Shown here: positions 8,950 through 20,590 of the stretch, one piece after another
Numbering within the stretch: position 1 is the first letter of the stretch
Layout: the number at the start of each line of letters is the position of its first letter
Assembly: GCA_036172665.1 (NCBI GenBank)
Contig: CM069877.1
Location: 27,305,001-27,369,000, forward strand
Direction of reading: 5' to 3'
Length of the DNA stretch: 64,000 bases
Source of the DNA: Prosopocoilus inquinatus
Lineage: Eukaryota > Arthropoda > Insecta > Coleoptera > Lucanidae
The notes under the pieces: model-generated
Told to the model about the DNA's origin: nothing
Seen by the model: only the letters and a program-made list of their open reading frames with translations
Database searches by the model: none
Made by a program: the position numbers and the translations under genes

Positions 8950-11690
8950 TCAACATTACAAAGAAAATACAAATTTGTAAAACATGTAAATATTATAAAC
9001 TTGTCATGTTCATTTTGATATCCATATTCTTCACAATCTCGATAGTCTCATCCAGGGTTTTGGGTATTCTTGGCAAAATAGAACGACGATGTTGGTACAT
9101 ATTTCTCCGTTTGTCCTGAGATGTTAAAGTTAAGATTTTGAACTTTTCTCTCCTAATATATATCATTTAATTGTATATTTAACAATGACAAGAATAAATG
9201 AGAAAACAATAACATGATGACAGTTCTTTACACTACTATTCAGAGTCCTCAGAGCGTTTGATGTAACTTGCGCGCACACGCCTGTTTGCACATGTTTGTG
9301 ACATTTACTCAAATGACGGTTACGTATAATTCATAGGGTCATTTTTAAAATGACCAACCATTGTGACGTGACCGTCATTTTTATTGTAACCACTGTCATG
9401 ACCGGCGTCAATTAACGAACTTACATCAGTACCTATAACGAAAGAACTTTTAGCCTTAGCCAAGGGTGCACATACATAGCTCTCATCAATTTTTCTTTAG
9501 AAAAAAAGAAACGAGAGGAAAAATTGACTTCGTGACTTCGTTTTTTAAATGTCATAAGTTTCTTGTTTAAACTGAGTGAGAAACGTATTTGCAAGTACTC
9601 TTGTAGGCGTGGATAGCCAAACACACGATCTATGATTAACCAAGCTCTAATTAACTAACTCATGCCCGGTTTCTGAAAGGATAAATAACTTTATGTAAAG
9701 ATAAATTTTTATTTACAGATAAATTTATAAAAAATCTAAATGTTTACGTTGCTACACATATACTTTATGTACAAATTCCCTTACTAGTGAGTATATAGAT
9801 TACCCTACCGATTTTTAAATTTTTTTAACTATCTACCGTTTGACACTAGTATTCTACGGAAAAGCTACGGAACTTTCGAATTTTATGTGTTCCTATATTA
9901 TATTATTATAGTTTTCCATAGATTGAGTGGAAGAGCAGTCAATTATTTTTCAATCTGATTGAACTCCGTCTTATATTTCATACTATAGAACTTTAACTAC
10001 AGAGCTTATGCCTTAGTAACGATTGTAAAACAATGATTACTGAGGTACTAAACTGTAGAGTAAATTTATTTTATGTTTGTTCGAATATTCCAAATAAAAA
10101 TTTATTCGTATAGTAAGTAATATAATTCAAAGAAACAAGATTATTAACATGTTATATAAAACTATTTAAATTCAATTATTGATTTAAACACACACATCAA
10201 ATAACATTGCAATAAGTTTTAATAGTAAAAAAATGTATATATCTAGTACCTAAAACTGTTAGTGATTAGTTCCCAAGTAGTTGCAGAACATTATGAATAA
10301 CTTGAAGTTCAGTCTCATCTTCATTTATATGACTTTTGTTGTCATAAATGCCATAATTAAACAATTCACACATTTTTTCTATTGGAGAAAATTTTTAAAC
10401 AAATTTGTTCATTATAAAAATGAATTCTAACTTATAAAATGGCACCTAAAGTTTCTAAATAGTATTCCAAATAACAAGTTTTACAAGACGTCATTTTAGC
10501 GCATGCGTCCAGTTTTATAAAACGAGTTTTCAAAAGAGAAAATTTTATTACCCCCTTTGCATACCTATAAAACTGTGTCTTGCTAAACAATTTTTGAAGG
10601 TCCTGAATGCGACATCTGAATGTTTTCTTTATATGAGAGACATGTGTCACAAAAGTGAAAGCCTGTATAATAAAAAATGCTTCAATCTGTAGAACTAGAA
10701 GAAAAATTTAATCTACAAAGAAAATTATTCGGAAAGCATTTCGTACTGTTGTACATGAAATTCTTAGGTAAAGAAGGTCTGCCAATTAAGTAGAAATTGT
10801 AGACAATCTTCTGCAATGTTATAAAGATATGAGATGCCGCATGTCACTAAAAGTACGTTTTTTACATTCCCATTTGCATTTTTTTATGGAAATTTTTGGA
10901 AACGTAAGTGAAGAACATGGGAAACGTTTTCATCAGGACATTAAAACCATGGAAATTAAAGTGTATTATTAAAAAAAAAAAACCAAATAAAAATTTCAAA
11001 ATGTATTTATCTTCCTTTCACTGAATACTGTCTGAAATTGAATAAGGAGTAGGTACGTTTATACAAACCAGGATTTATCTATATTTGAATATTTTGCACC
11101 TGATCAAATTAAAAACAAAACATTTTTTGTTGCATTGTGTTATCCATTGCTGAGTATGTCAACTAATTGTATCATGCAATTTGTCATTGTTTTTGTATCA
11201 TACCGTATATATACTAAATTTTGTAAACTTCTCATTAAAACACTTCAGAACGGTAGAAAATTTAGACATAGCAGCATCAAAACTGTTGTAACTAATTAAG
11301 TGTTCTCCTGTATAATAATTGTAATTGTAATACGGTTGTAAATAGAAGTGTTTTGTTTTTTTAAGTGTAAGTCAATTATTTTATTTTTGCCATTGCCACA
11401 TATTTAATAAGTTTTCCTATTTCCTTTTCGCTTGTAATTTTATTACGGAACATGCTAATCTGAACTACTAAGTGATGCTTTAATTTTTGCAATTAAAAGC
11501 AAATTAGTTGGAAAAGCAAAGCGATTATTTGTTCAAGAAATTTACATACATGAGGAGAAATTCGCTATTTATTAATTCATTATGGAGATTGTAGAGATAC
11601 TTAAGGGTTGTTACGTGTTCCTTTTTCCGAAAAATTATGAAACTGCGCATAATTATATCCAACATATAAAACATTTATGAACAAAAATTA
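8950..11690. other. Long AT-rich stretch without recognisable genes
   Basis: No convincing coding sequence, RNA gene or array was found. A 19-bp near-palindrome GGTCATTTTTAAAATGACC lies at about 9338-9356 among several TGAC/GTCA words. At 9920-9975 a stretch (GATTGAGTGGAAGAGCA and onward) matches, inverted, the LINE 3' untranslated region at 32510-32570, so a fragment of that LINE family is present. A weak minus-strand frame at 10432-10650 is not recognised. Confidence 0.5.
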
Positions 11691-12030
11691 GAAAATGTGT
11701 TGCATCAACTGTAAATCAGAAAGAATATTAAATGAACATCTCGAGAAAATAGGTTAAAAAACATTTTTATTTGGTTTAAACAATGCATTTGGCAAAGAGC
11801 CGAAAGGTTAGATCAAGCTCAACAATTCATAATACATAATACAAATATTGAGTATCTAAAAGCTTTCTTAAGAAAATTATGGTGGCCAACCAAATAATTA
11901 TTCAAATCATTCTTTTCAAAATAAAAATTCAAACGATTAAAAATTTTGTAATTATTGCAAAAAGCCTGGTCATTTAATTTTTGATTGTTACAAAGGAAAT
12001 AGTAATTAAAATTTTTATTACAATAATATT
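11690..12030 (+). pseudogene. Retroelement gag remnant with CCHC zinc knuckle
   Basis: Broken plus-strand frames read a gag-like helical stretch (RAERLDQAQQF) and then CNYCKKPGHLIFDC, a complete CX2CX4HX4C nucleocapsid knuckle at about 11955-11996. Frameshifts and stops abound. It is probably from a Gypsy-type element, but no pol is next to it. Confidence 0.5.
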
Positions 12031-12129
12031 AAAATAACAGTAATAAAAATTTTTAAAACCCTTCAGAGGATCCATTATTCAAAGAAATCCTCAGGTACTA
12101 ATTGTAAATTTCATTTCACAAATTAACAC

Positions 12130-12457
12130 TGTTACAACTTACGGGGTTCGCAAGTAACTCGTTGACTAATTTCAAACACCTTATTAAAAACAAAATCATT
12201 TATACACAGAATATACTTATTACAACACTTATTTTTAACACGCTTGTATTTCACCTTATTCGCTTAAGCTGCTAGTACGTAACGCTTACTAAAGTACAAT
12301 CGTCAGAAAAGTGCGCCTGAAACAGCGAGTTTTTTGCGTCTATGCTCCAATGTTCCGTTCTGGTGGCGTGCCATCCTGCATTCCACAATAAAGGCGCCTA
12401 TTTAAATGTCCAAACCGCGTCACGGCACTCGACACCCCCAACCTACGACTTGTAACA
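12130..12457. repeat. LTR-like block, possible solo LTR
   Basis: The block begins TGTTACAACTTACG and ends CTACGACTTGTAACA, giving TG...CA termini with an 8-bp inverted end, and is 328 bp long. No second copy is in the window and no clear target duplication is visible, so this is a shape-based guess. Confidence 0.3.
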
Positions 12458-12735
12458 ATACAAATTTCTTCAGATGAGGAAATGTTAAATTTCATAGAAA
12501 CAATCAGGAAATATGTGTCACCCAAGAAGATCAAGTTCCAAGTACTCAAAACGACATCCATCCCGGTAGAAGCTTACCGAACTTGAAGGCAGTGTGCATC
12601 TGCAACCGTCGCACAGTGGGGTCGCTACACGTATTCGTGGCAAAAATTCGAAATTTTTTTTGAAATCGCAATAAAATTTTGGTACAGGCACAAGACAACC
12701 AAAGAGTCTAGAAATCTTCAAACGTACTTAAGCGG

Positions 12736-14480
12736 ACATAACCTTTATATATAAAGGAGTAGAGAAGGACCCATTAAATCCCAAGTCATATCGGCCTATC
12801 TGTCTTCTCAACACTTTGGGAAAAGTGTTTGAGGGGTTAATAATAGATAGGCTGATGGAATGCAGAACCCAAAAGGGCTTAAATGAGGACCAGTTCGGGT
12901 TCAGAAAGGGAAGATCCACGGAGGATGCAGTGAACAAAGCACTACAGATGGTCGCCGAATCTGACAGCTCATATGTCCTAACAATATTTGTGGATATAGC
13001 GGGCGCCTTTGATAATCTTTGGTGGCCCGCCCTCTTCAATGAAATTGAAAACACCGACTGTCCGACGGAAATCTACAGGCTGCTGCGGAACTACTGCTAG
13101 GACAGGTATGTGACTGTGCACAGTCCTGAAGAAAAAATCTCCAAAATAATATCAAAGGGCTGCCCGCAGGGCTCCATCTGTGGCCCAGTTTTCTGGGACA
13201 TAATGATGGATGTCCTACTCAAGGAGCTCAGCAGAAACGCAAGTGTGGAAGCAATAGTTGCCTACGCAGATGATCTCCTGATACTTGTTACAGGTGATTC
13301 ACGAGCCGAATTAGAACGGAAGGCTACGGAGATCATGACAGACACCAGCCGGTGGTGCAAACAAAACAAAATGCGCATAGCAACGGACAAAACAACAATG
13401 TCGTTGCTGAAGGGCAACCTAGCCAGACCACCAGTGGTCAAGATGGATGAAACATCGATCCGCAGAAAGAAGTGCAATAGATATCTTGGCATAATAATAG
13501 ATGAGAACCGCAACTACCTGGAACACATACAGTGGGTGTCCAGAAGGACAGCTGGTATTATGCAAAAAATACTTAGCCTCTCGACGCGACAATATCGTAT
13601 ACCTCTCACTGCGGTGAAAGGTTACATGAATGCAGTCATGGCCACCATGCTAGGATACGGAGCCAGTGTCTGGGTACACCGGCTTCTACTCATAAAACCC
13701 AAAAATCTGGTCAGAAGAGTACAAAGGGGTGTTCTCTTACGCGCGACGGGAGCCTTTGGCACTACGTCACTGGAAGCCCCCGCAGTCGTTACGGAGACCA
13801 TTCCCATCGATCTTGAAATACGCCGAAGAGCAGCGCTATACTGGCTAAGACGCGGAAGGCAGGACCTCGTACAAAAAATACTGGGAGAGCAAGCACAAAC
13901 CAAAAAAGAAATAAGAGAAATAATCGAAAGAAGCCTGGCAAACTGAATGGGATTCCAGTTCGAAGGGAGCCAGACTCAAGACGATTTTCCCCAATTTCCT
14001 GCATAGAAACAACATCGACTATCTTCAGCCATCGAGGGGCATGGTACACTACCTCACAGGACACGGACCATACCCTTCGCATCTACACCGCATGGGAGTG
14101 CGAGACTCTTCGGAATGCGGGTGCGGACATGCGGAAGGAACACCAGAACACAAGGTTTTTCAATGACGAGCTGTAGCAACTGAAACGATCACACAAATGC
14201 GACAACAGTTGAGCGGGAAGGACATACAGAGAATACTGTCAGACTATGAAGACACCGAGACACTGAACGGGCTTGCTGATGCAGTGTCTCGAAAAGAGCT
14301 TGAGGTGTACCAGAACAGGTAACACAGAGCAGAACAAGCTAACTACCAAATATCCTGGACTAACGCCTGCACGTAGCTGGAATACCAGTTGCGAGCGGAT
14401 TTCCAACCCAGAAAACATAAACCATTAATCAACATCCAAATAAAACACCCAACGACTCATTGGTCAAAGTCGAAATTTCC
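12736..14480 (+). pseudogene. R1-clade-like LINE, 5' truncated, reverse transcriptase
   Basis: Reverse transcriptase starts in the middle of ORF2 (NPKSYRPICLLN, about 12777) and continues through FGFRKGRST and AFDNLWWP. An in-frame TAG at 13098-13100 interrupts it, then 13110-13946 carries CPQGSICGPVFWD and the catalytic YADD (about 13261). A later CxCGHAEGTPEH motif near 14115 resembles the C-terminal zinc region of R1/TRAS-type elements. There is no endonuclease, so it is a 5'-truncated insertion with a second frame break after 13946. The 3' untranslated region probably ends near 14480. Confidence 0.8.
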
Positions 14481-14529
14481 AACTTGCACCTCCCTTTTTG
14501 TTAAATTTTACAAGAAAAAAATGGATACA

Positions 14530-15070
14530 AGCCAACAGGCACAGCAGCAGGTTTCCTGAAAATAACCGATTTGGCCAGAAACATACGAAGTTCCCCAAAT
14601 TATGTGGCAAGGAAAAAGAATATGTTGGGAGGCCCTCAGTCAGTTATTCTGAGGTTTCTGAAAGAACAAAGCGCCAGAAAACACCAGATTTGCGTTCGCA
14701 ATTACAACAGACAACTTGTCCTACGCAGCACAAATGAACTTAAGATCTGCATTAGAATATCCGTCCTGCATGTTTGGATACGTTATTCGAATGCTTACTG
14801 CACGTTACATACAGGTTGCCTTTAAAACAATGGCAAGCAAGGGGAGAAGAAAACAATAAAATCGTCCCAGATACATAATTTAATATTCAAAGAGAGTTTA
14901 AATCGCGTCTGGTATTGGTAGTAGACAAACCAAAACACAAACAAAGCTTTTAAAATATACAGAGAGGGCTTTACGCGTAAATTTTCGCGACAGAAAACAA
15001 ATGAAGATATATTCAACTCGCAGGTCAGTTATTTATCTAAAATGCATAAATGGGCAAAAAGTGAGATATT
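14530..15070 (+). pseudogene. Transib transposase fragments
   Basis: Three frame-shifted pieces resemble Transib transposase. GRPSVSYSEVSERTKRQKT near 14630 matches the GRP...RTKRRR region of the better copy at 29087-29785. SYAAQMNLRSA follows near 14720. FECLLHVTYRLPLKQWQARG near 14790 matches the block around 23900-23990 of the other copy. Internal deletions fuse distant parts of the protein. No catalytic acid can be trusted here. Confidence 0.6.
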
Positions 15071-15109
15071 TACATTTATTATATAATAATATTTTTGTAG
15101 TTAATTATT

Positions 15110-15796
15110 GTGTTTAAATATTGGGCAGATTTAAAAAATACAGTGAAACGCAAAAGTGCTATTAAGCTGGATTTAGAGGGGACTGGTGAAGGTCCACAAC
15201 AAAATAAAGAATTTAGCAATACAGAACTTTGTTTTCTGGCAATTTTAGGATACAGCTTTGCAGAAGTCGTCGGTGGTCCAGGACGAGGGGTAATAAAATA
15301 TTAAGAATAAATTAAATAGATAACTTATTCTTGGTTTTGTCCAAACAGTATTTTTTTTTCAGCTGGCATCAACAGAAAAATAGACGCCTGGAGGTATATG
15401 TAAAATATTTTATAATATCATGTACTTAACTACTATAATTGTTTCACAAAATAGGCTTCAATTGAAAAGGAAGTAAATATGAATCCTCAACCGGGTTGCT
15501 CTACAGAAATAACAAATGTACGTCTGTATTAATTCATGTACACTAATAAAAAGCAATTAATTAATAAGTTTTACACAAAACAAATACCGGTCATTAAAAG
15601 AAAATGAAGTCACAAGGATGCAACAACAGTGCGAAAAAGCATCGAACTATTGCGAAATATTAGTACAACATTAGATCTAAAGTTGGGCAGTGTGGTCAGT
15701 GCTATAAACAATTTAACAGGAATCATTCAAAAAAGTTTTCTGGAACTGCAAAATTTAAATAATAGTATGCAATATATTAATGTAACTCTTGTTTAG
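15110..15796 (+). CDS. Zeste-like Myb/SANT partner protein of Harbinger H1, spliced, partial
   Basis: Exon 15110-15289 encodes WADLKNTVKRK...GTGEGPQ followed by an F-S-x-T-E-L block, like the C-terminal half of a zeste-type Myb/SANT DNA-binding domain. Short exons appear at about 15362-15391 and 15453-15519, then a last exon from about 15600 to TAG at 15796 with a heptad-like helix. Splice signals are plausible (GAGG|GTAATA, CAG, TAG). The beginning of the domain is missing upstream, where degraded Transib DNA abuts. In PIF/Harbinger elements such a protein helps the transposase bind DNA and enter the nucleus; that role is inferred from the family. Confidence 0.5.
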
Positions 15797-15895
15797 ATTG
15801 ATATTTGCACTCACATTTAAAATAAAAATATTAATAAATATTTTTTTATTGAATGTAGGTAACTAAAAGTCCATTGGAAATATCTATTTATTATG

Positions 15896-16034
15896 TGTTG
15901 TGATAGGGTTACCTCAATAATAATTGGACTCCTTTGAAGTGTTTATTTTTCTAATTTATTCTGATACAGCACGAACACACCTTACCGCCGTGCTCTCTAC
16001 ATACCCAGTCTTGCCAACTTATTCTACCTCTACA
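15896..16034 (-). repeat. Gypsy-2 3' LTR
   Basis: 139-bp copy, TGTTGTGATAGG to CCTCTACA on the plus strand. The partner LTR has TCTACAACA here, so this copy lost 3 bp at its inner end, next to the purine tract GAGAGAGGGA (minus strand). Confidence 0.85.
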
Positions 16035-16052
16035 TCCCTCTCTTTATTAGTA

Positions 16053-17520
16053 TTACATTTTAACATAGTCTTTTAGCCAAGAAGGCTTTTTAATGATTCG
16101 AGAAGGCCTAGCACTAGAAAATTCCGGCAACTGTTCTTCCATTTCCATTGTTCTTTCACTTAACACTTTTTCTTCCACCACTTCCTTCAGGTCTCCTGCC
16201 ACTATTTCCTGACTTTCGGTATTACCGACTTCTTCATTTAATCTTGTTTGGATAACCGGCTGAAATCGGGGTTGACACTGCATGTATGGTGCTGGGACTA
16301 AATGCCAACGATTTCTACGGTATGTACCTTTATCAATCTTAATGATATATGAACGCGGTTCATTCGCTTTTTCTACAATTGTACCATAACAACGCAAGTA
16401 TGTTATCCAAACATGATCATTTGTGTTCAGATCTTTTAGATCTCTGGCTTTATGTCTTTTATTAAATTGAATTCTTTGCTTTTCCTTTCTTTCCTTATTT
16501 TTACCAAAAATTTCTTTCTAATTTACTTGTATACCAAGTTTGCTCGGTAAAATTGGAAGATGTGAACGTAATTTCCGGTTCATCAATAATTCTGCAGGAC
16601 TAAAGCCAGATTCTAAAGGACTTGTTCGGTATGCTAATAATGCCAAATCTATATCCTCATTCTTTTTTAATAATGATTTAGCTATTTTGACCGCTGCTTC
16701 TACGCAACCATTGGATTGGGAAAAATATGGACTACTGCTAATGTGTTGAAAATCATAACTTTTGGCAAACTTTTTAAATTCTGTTTGAAACTGTGGCCCA
16801 TTATCTGACCTCACTATTTCTGGAATACCGTACCGGGCAAATAAGGATTTCATGTGACAAATTACTGCATTTTCAGTTAAACAAGACAATTTAAAAATTT
16901 CAAAAAATCTTGAGTAGTAATCCGTAACTATAAGAAACCAATTTCCATATTTAAATAAATCTACAGCGATTTTTTTCCATGGACGTGTAGGTAAGTCTTC
17001 TTTAATGAAAGTTTCTTTGGGATTAATTCTAAATTCTACACATTCTGGACAATTTCTTATTAGAACCTCAATTTGCGTTGAAAGACCCAACCACCAAACT
17101 GACATTTTTGCTCTTTCACGACATTTTGTTACGCCTTGATGGCCCATGTGAATGAATTTTAAACATTTTAACTGTAATGAAAGTGGTATTAAAATCCTTG
17201 AACTTTTTAACAACAAATATTCACTAATTGAAACATCGTGTCTGTGTTGATAGTATGGTAATAATGGGTCAGAAATTTGATTTTTATTTGGCCAACCATT
17301 TGAACAATATTGTTTCAGTTTTTTGCAAATTGGATCTATTCTTTGTTCACACCTGATTTTTGTTAAAAAATTTTCCTTTATAGGCAAGTTATGAATTACC
17401 GAACGAACATATGCGTCAACTTCACTAGATAACTTTTCAGTTTCATTACTGCTTTTTCCTTCTAACGGATTTCTAGATAGTGCATCAGCTACAACTAACT
17501 GTTTACCTGGTGTAAATAGT
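16053..17520 (-). pseudogene. Gypsy-2 RNase H tail and integrase
   Basis: On the minus strand the frame VVADALSRNP (about 17490) continues into an integrase at 16518-17387. It has the zinc region (GHQGVTKCRER...CPEC), the DDE core (AVDLFKYGNW, SDNGPQF, then NGCVEAAVK) and a C-terminal tail at 16053-16440. A one-base frameshift near 17530 separates it from the upstream gag-pol frame. A stop just after 16518 separates the integrase from its tail. Otherwise the domains are well preserved. Confidence 0.8.
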
Positions 17521-17529
17521 ACTTTATAG

Positions 17530-19335
17530 TTATCTCATTAATCTAATTCGAAAACGCTGCAATCTAGGAGATAGTTCGTCTAACGGTTTTGTTTGTAAGA
17601 TTTGTAACAAAGGTTTGTGATCCGTTTCTAAAATAATTGGAACACCAATAACGTATTCTTTAAATTTCTCTGCTGCTAATTTTGAAAAATATTTAGAACC
17701 ACTTAACCTTGCCAAAGTATTTTCTATTTTAGGAATTGGAAAATGTGAACGCAATACGATTTTGTTTAATTGGGTGTAATCACCACGAATTCTTACTGAG
17801 TCTCCTTTTGGAACCACTACTATTGGTGCCACCCAAGAGGTAGGATAATCCACCGGTTCTATAATATCCAGTTGAATAAGACGCTTTAATTCTTTTTCTA
17901 GCTTGTCTAATAACGGAATTGACACTACACGTGGTGTAGATTGTAAAAATGGAATTGCATTTTCCATGACTCGAATTTCTAATTCCTGTTTAAAAACTCC
18001 AATTTCATTAAATATCTGTGAAAATTCTTTTTCCACGTTAACATTAGAAACCCAACAGTTCCGGTTGCCTGTTTTAACTGATTTACCCAAATTTTGAAAC
18101 ATTAAAATCTTTAAAGCAGTTATCGTGGGACGTCCTAAAATTGGTAGTTTCAACTTATCTATGACATAAGCTTTGGCTTTACTAGCATTACCGTTGTATT
18201 CTAAATCTAAATACATAGTACCTATAGTTTTTAATTTATATCCGTCAGGACCTGAAATGTGTTCACGACAACGTGTGATTTCTTTTAATTTACTGTCTGA
18301 CAAAATACTCCTAGGTAAGCATGTCACATCAGCTCCTGTATCAAGCAAAAACTTAACATTCTTGTCAAAATCTGTAACATAGATCTCTACTATCCATTGA
18401 TCATTACTAATAACAGATACAGAAGAAATACTAGGATAAACATATCCAATAAAATGCTTATTAAATGAATCCCCTGCCTCAGGTACAGAATTGGAACTCA
18501 CCAACTCTTCATCAGTATCCATGTTGATGGCACGTACTTTCTTCGTTTTACATACCTTCTCCCAGTGGCCAAGTTTTGCACAATTCCTGCATTTGCTGCT
18601 CCTCGCTGGACATCGATCTTGAGGATGCATCTGCAGTCCACAAAACATGCACGATGATCTCTTCTGCTTAGTATCTGCTGTCTCTGAATGCTTTGACTCA
18701 GCTTCCTTTTGAAATTTAAACTTCTTTATACCTGCTCCTTCTGCCTTCTGTCTTACTACGTTCACTTCTTTTCTACTTTCTTGTCTTAGTATTTTGCTAT
18801 GTGCACCTTGAATTTCTGCTTGTCTTGCTGCTAATATTGCCTCTGCCAAAGTCAGCGATGATTGTAGCTGCAATCTCTCACTTGTACGTACATCTAGCAT
18901 GCCCACGGCAATCCAGTCTCTTATTAATTCGTCCTTTAAACGTCCATATTCACAATGCTCAGCTAGTGCATGTAAAGAGGTTATAAAAGCCTCGATGGAT
19001 TCACCTGGAGCTTGTACCCTTGAATTGAACTTATAGCGTTCAAATATTATGTTCCTTCGGGCAATAAAATATTTCTCAAATGCTTCTAGTGTCTGTTTAT
19101 AAGTTGTCAGTGCTGCCGGAAATTGCATTAATATCTCTTCGCTCTCTTCTCCCATGATGTATAACAACATATCGCATTTTTCCTTGTCTACTTTCTGATC
19201 CATGCCTGATACTGACATGTATCTTTGAAAACGTTTTGACCATTGTGGCCACGATGCTGGGTTGGAGAAATTGAATCTCTCTGGCGGCGAAACATTAGCG
19301 AAGGAATGCGTACCATTACCTTGCTCGGCGTTCAT
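17530..19335 (-). CDS. Gypsy-2 gag-protease with in-frame deleted reverse transcriptase
   Basis: 601 residues. Gag occupies about 1-290 with two zinc knuckles near 230-262 (CMFCGLQMHPQDRC and CRNCAKLGHWEKVC). The protease motif LLDTGAD is near residue 333. Reverse transcriptase begins (WVAPIVVVPKGDSVRIRGDY, about 500) but at SGSKYFSKL it jumps in frame to AAEKFKEY, a late RNase H segment containing ETDHKPLL. The palm with the catalytic YxDD and the front of RNase H are absent. This copy could make gag and protease but not reverse transcriptase. Confidence 0.88.
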   Translation of the reverse strand: MNAEQGNGTHSFANVSPPERFNFSNPASWPQWSKRFQRYMSVSGMDQKVDKEKCDMLLYIMGEESEEILMQFPAALTTYKQTLEAFEKYFIARRNIIFERYKFNSRVQAPGESIEAFITSLHALAEHCEYGRLKDELIRDWIAVGMLDVRTSERLQLQSSLTLAEAILAARQAEIQGAHSKILRQESRKEVNVVRQKAEGAGIKKFKFQKEAESKHSETADTKQKRSSCMFCGLQMHPQDRCPARSSKCRNCAKLGHWEKVCKTKKVRAINMDTDEELVSSNSVPEAGDSFNKHFIGYVYPSISSVSVISNDQWIVEIYVTDFDKNVKFLLDTGADVTCLPRSILSDSKLKEITRCREHISGPDGYKLKTIGTMYLDLEYNGNASKAKAYVIDKLKLPILGRPTITALKILMFQNLGKSVKTGNRNCWVSNVNVEKEFSQIFNEIGVFKQELEIRVMENAIPFLQSTPRVVSIPLLDKLEKELKRLIQLDIIEPVDYPTSWVAPIVVVPKGDSVRIRGDYTQLNKIVLRSHFPIPKIENTLARLSGSKYFSKLAAEKFKEYVIGVPIILETDHKPLLQILQTKPLDELSPRLQRFRIRLMR

Positions 19336-19414
19336 TTTCTTTTCTCCACGTTTATCTTCGCAATCGTTGCTTAAAACGCTTCTTTTTGTTCTTCAAACTT
19401 TACCGCTGCCACCA

Positions 19415-19556
19415 TGTTGTGATAGGGTTACCTCAATAATAATTGGACTCCTTTGAAGTGTTTATTTTTCTAATTTATTCTGATACAGCACGAACACACC
19501 TTACCGCCATGCTCTCTACATACCCAGTCTTGCCAACTTATTCTACCTCTACAACA
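19415..19556 (-). repeat. Gypsy-2 5' LTR
   Basis: 142-bp copy with matching inverted tips TGTTGT...ACAACA. It differs from the 3' LTR at about one base plus the 3-bp indel, suggesting a recent insertion. The LTR is unusually short for Gypsy. Confidence 0.85.
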
Positions 19557-19561
19557 TTATG

Positions 19562-20523
19562 TTCTGTCTTGTTTGACTTCCTTCGTTCAATAAATCATGT
19601 TTGTTTACTATGTCTAAATTATTTTGAAGTTCTTACACTGGCTCATCAATATTTTCAAATTGTTGGTTGAATGGTACGTTGCTATCAACACAAAGATTAT
19701 GCAGTACAGCACAAGCTGTAACTACAAACCTACAAAATAAATAGTGACGTCAAGTTCATAATATCATAGAAATGAAACAGTAAAACAAAGAATATCAGAA
19801 GTGAATCAAATACATGCCTTGGTTCGTATCTTACAGTACGTTCCTTCATTAAGCAACGGAAACGCATTTTTAAAAGTTGTCTCTACTGCATTTATTGCTG
19901 AAGCCTGTGCCGCATTATAATTAGTTTCTGGACTACCAGGAAAAACGTTTGGTATAGAGGTAAGTAAATATAGCTGCAATGGATAGCCAGAATCTCCTAC
20001 AAGCCAGCATGTTTCCCCATTTTGATGTAACTGTTGCATATGTCTTTGTATGGCAGAATGACGCCATATTAACGAATCACGAGTTGAACCTCCGAAGATA
20101 GCATTTATATTTAAAATTATTAATTGGATATCACAAATAATCTGCTCATTTACAGAATGATAACCTTTTCTACTTATAAAATTGATTCTTCTTCAACAGG
20201 TTTTAAAACAGATATATGAGTTCCATCAATTGCACCTACAAATTATTATTAAACTTTCATTTTTTTCTACTTTCCAATACAAAAACCTTATTACCAATGG
20301 CACCAGGAAAATGAAATTGATTCATGAAATTCATTCGAATAGCATTACGTTCCAGTGGAGTTTGTGGGAACTTTATAATATATGCGCCATGTGATTACTT
20401 ATTACCGTTGTAATTTAATGAATACATACATCTACGTGCTGATGTTTGACTGATTTCGAAATTAAATAAATCCTCTCCAATGCTTCTCTGATAAACTCCG
20501 GTCGCATAATATCGTAGAGATAC
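19562..20523 (-). pseudogene. HARBI1-type DDE transposase of Harbinger H1
   Basis: Reading on minus: LVSLRYYATG at about 20523, a region with GAIDGTH (catalytic Asp) near 20225, CWLVGDSGYPLQL (second Asp) near 20010, NAVETTF (Glu) near 19880, and TACAVLHNLC near 19715 after an intron at about 19733-19805. The DDE triad is visible, but a frameshift after GTHIS and truncation by H2 at the N-terminal side break the gene. The C-terminal codons are interrupted by the TTATG insertion of Gypsy-2. Confidence 0.75.
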
Positions 20524-20590
20524 TAATGGCCAATCTCACCGACAATACTTAAAATATAAGCAAGGCTTAAATTGATAAGTACAGCTTAAT

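Larger units (their letters stand above)
12612..15070 (+). mobile_element. Degraded Transib element, second copy
   Basis: CGTCG followed by CACAGTGGGG at 12607-12621 is a Transib-type end: the terminal heptamer equals the V(D)J signal heptamer and the 5-bp duplication fits CGNCG. At 14530-15070 the same strand holds pieces of a Transib transposase. An R1-like LINE lies between. The right end was not found and appears to have been lost before H1 begins. Confidence 0.6.
15896..19556 (-). mobile_element. Gypsy-2 LTR retrotransposon with internal deletion
   Basis: LTRs at 15896-16034 (3') and 19415-19556 (5', element on minus strand) are nearly identical apart from a 3-bp gap and one substitution. 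The 5-bp target duplication TTATG is at 15891-15895 and 19557-19561. A candidate primer site TGGTGGCAGCGG lies directly inside the 5' LTR. Gag and protease are open, reverse transcriptase is mostly deleted, and the integrase frame is broken. The element lies in the 3' end of the H1 transposase. Confidence 0.9.
15080..20523. mobile_element. PIF/Harbinger element H1 (two convergent genes), both ends lost
   Basis: A plus-strand zeste/Myb-like gene (15110-15796) and a minus-strand HARBI1-type transposase (19562-20523) face each other, the usual two-gene Harbinger plan. Gypsy-2 is inserted between their 3' ends, and H2 is inserted in the transposase coding region at 20524-20526. Terminal repeats of H1 were not found; its right part was probably removed with the right end of H2. 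Confidence 0.7.

Noticed and set aside
8245..9119. Open frames of 66-154 residues inside the palindromic repeat
   Set aside because: They occur on both strands, repeat with the 312-bp unit and recur in other copies only where the repeat recurs; no domain is seen.
9433..9624. 63-residue minus frame in the empty region
   Set aside because: No domain, no neighbouring gene parts, and length expected by chance.
13262..14082. Minus-strand frames over the R1-like reverse transcriptase
   Set aside because: Shadows of the plus-strand YADD-containing frame.
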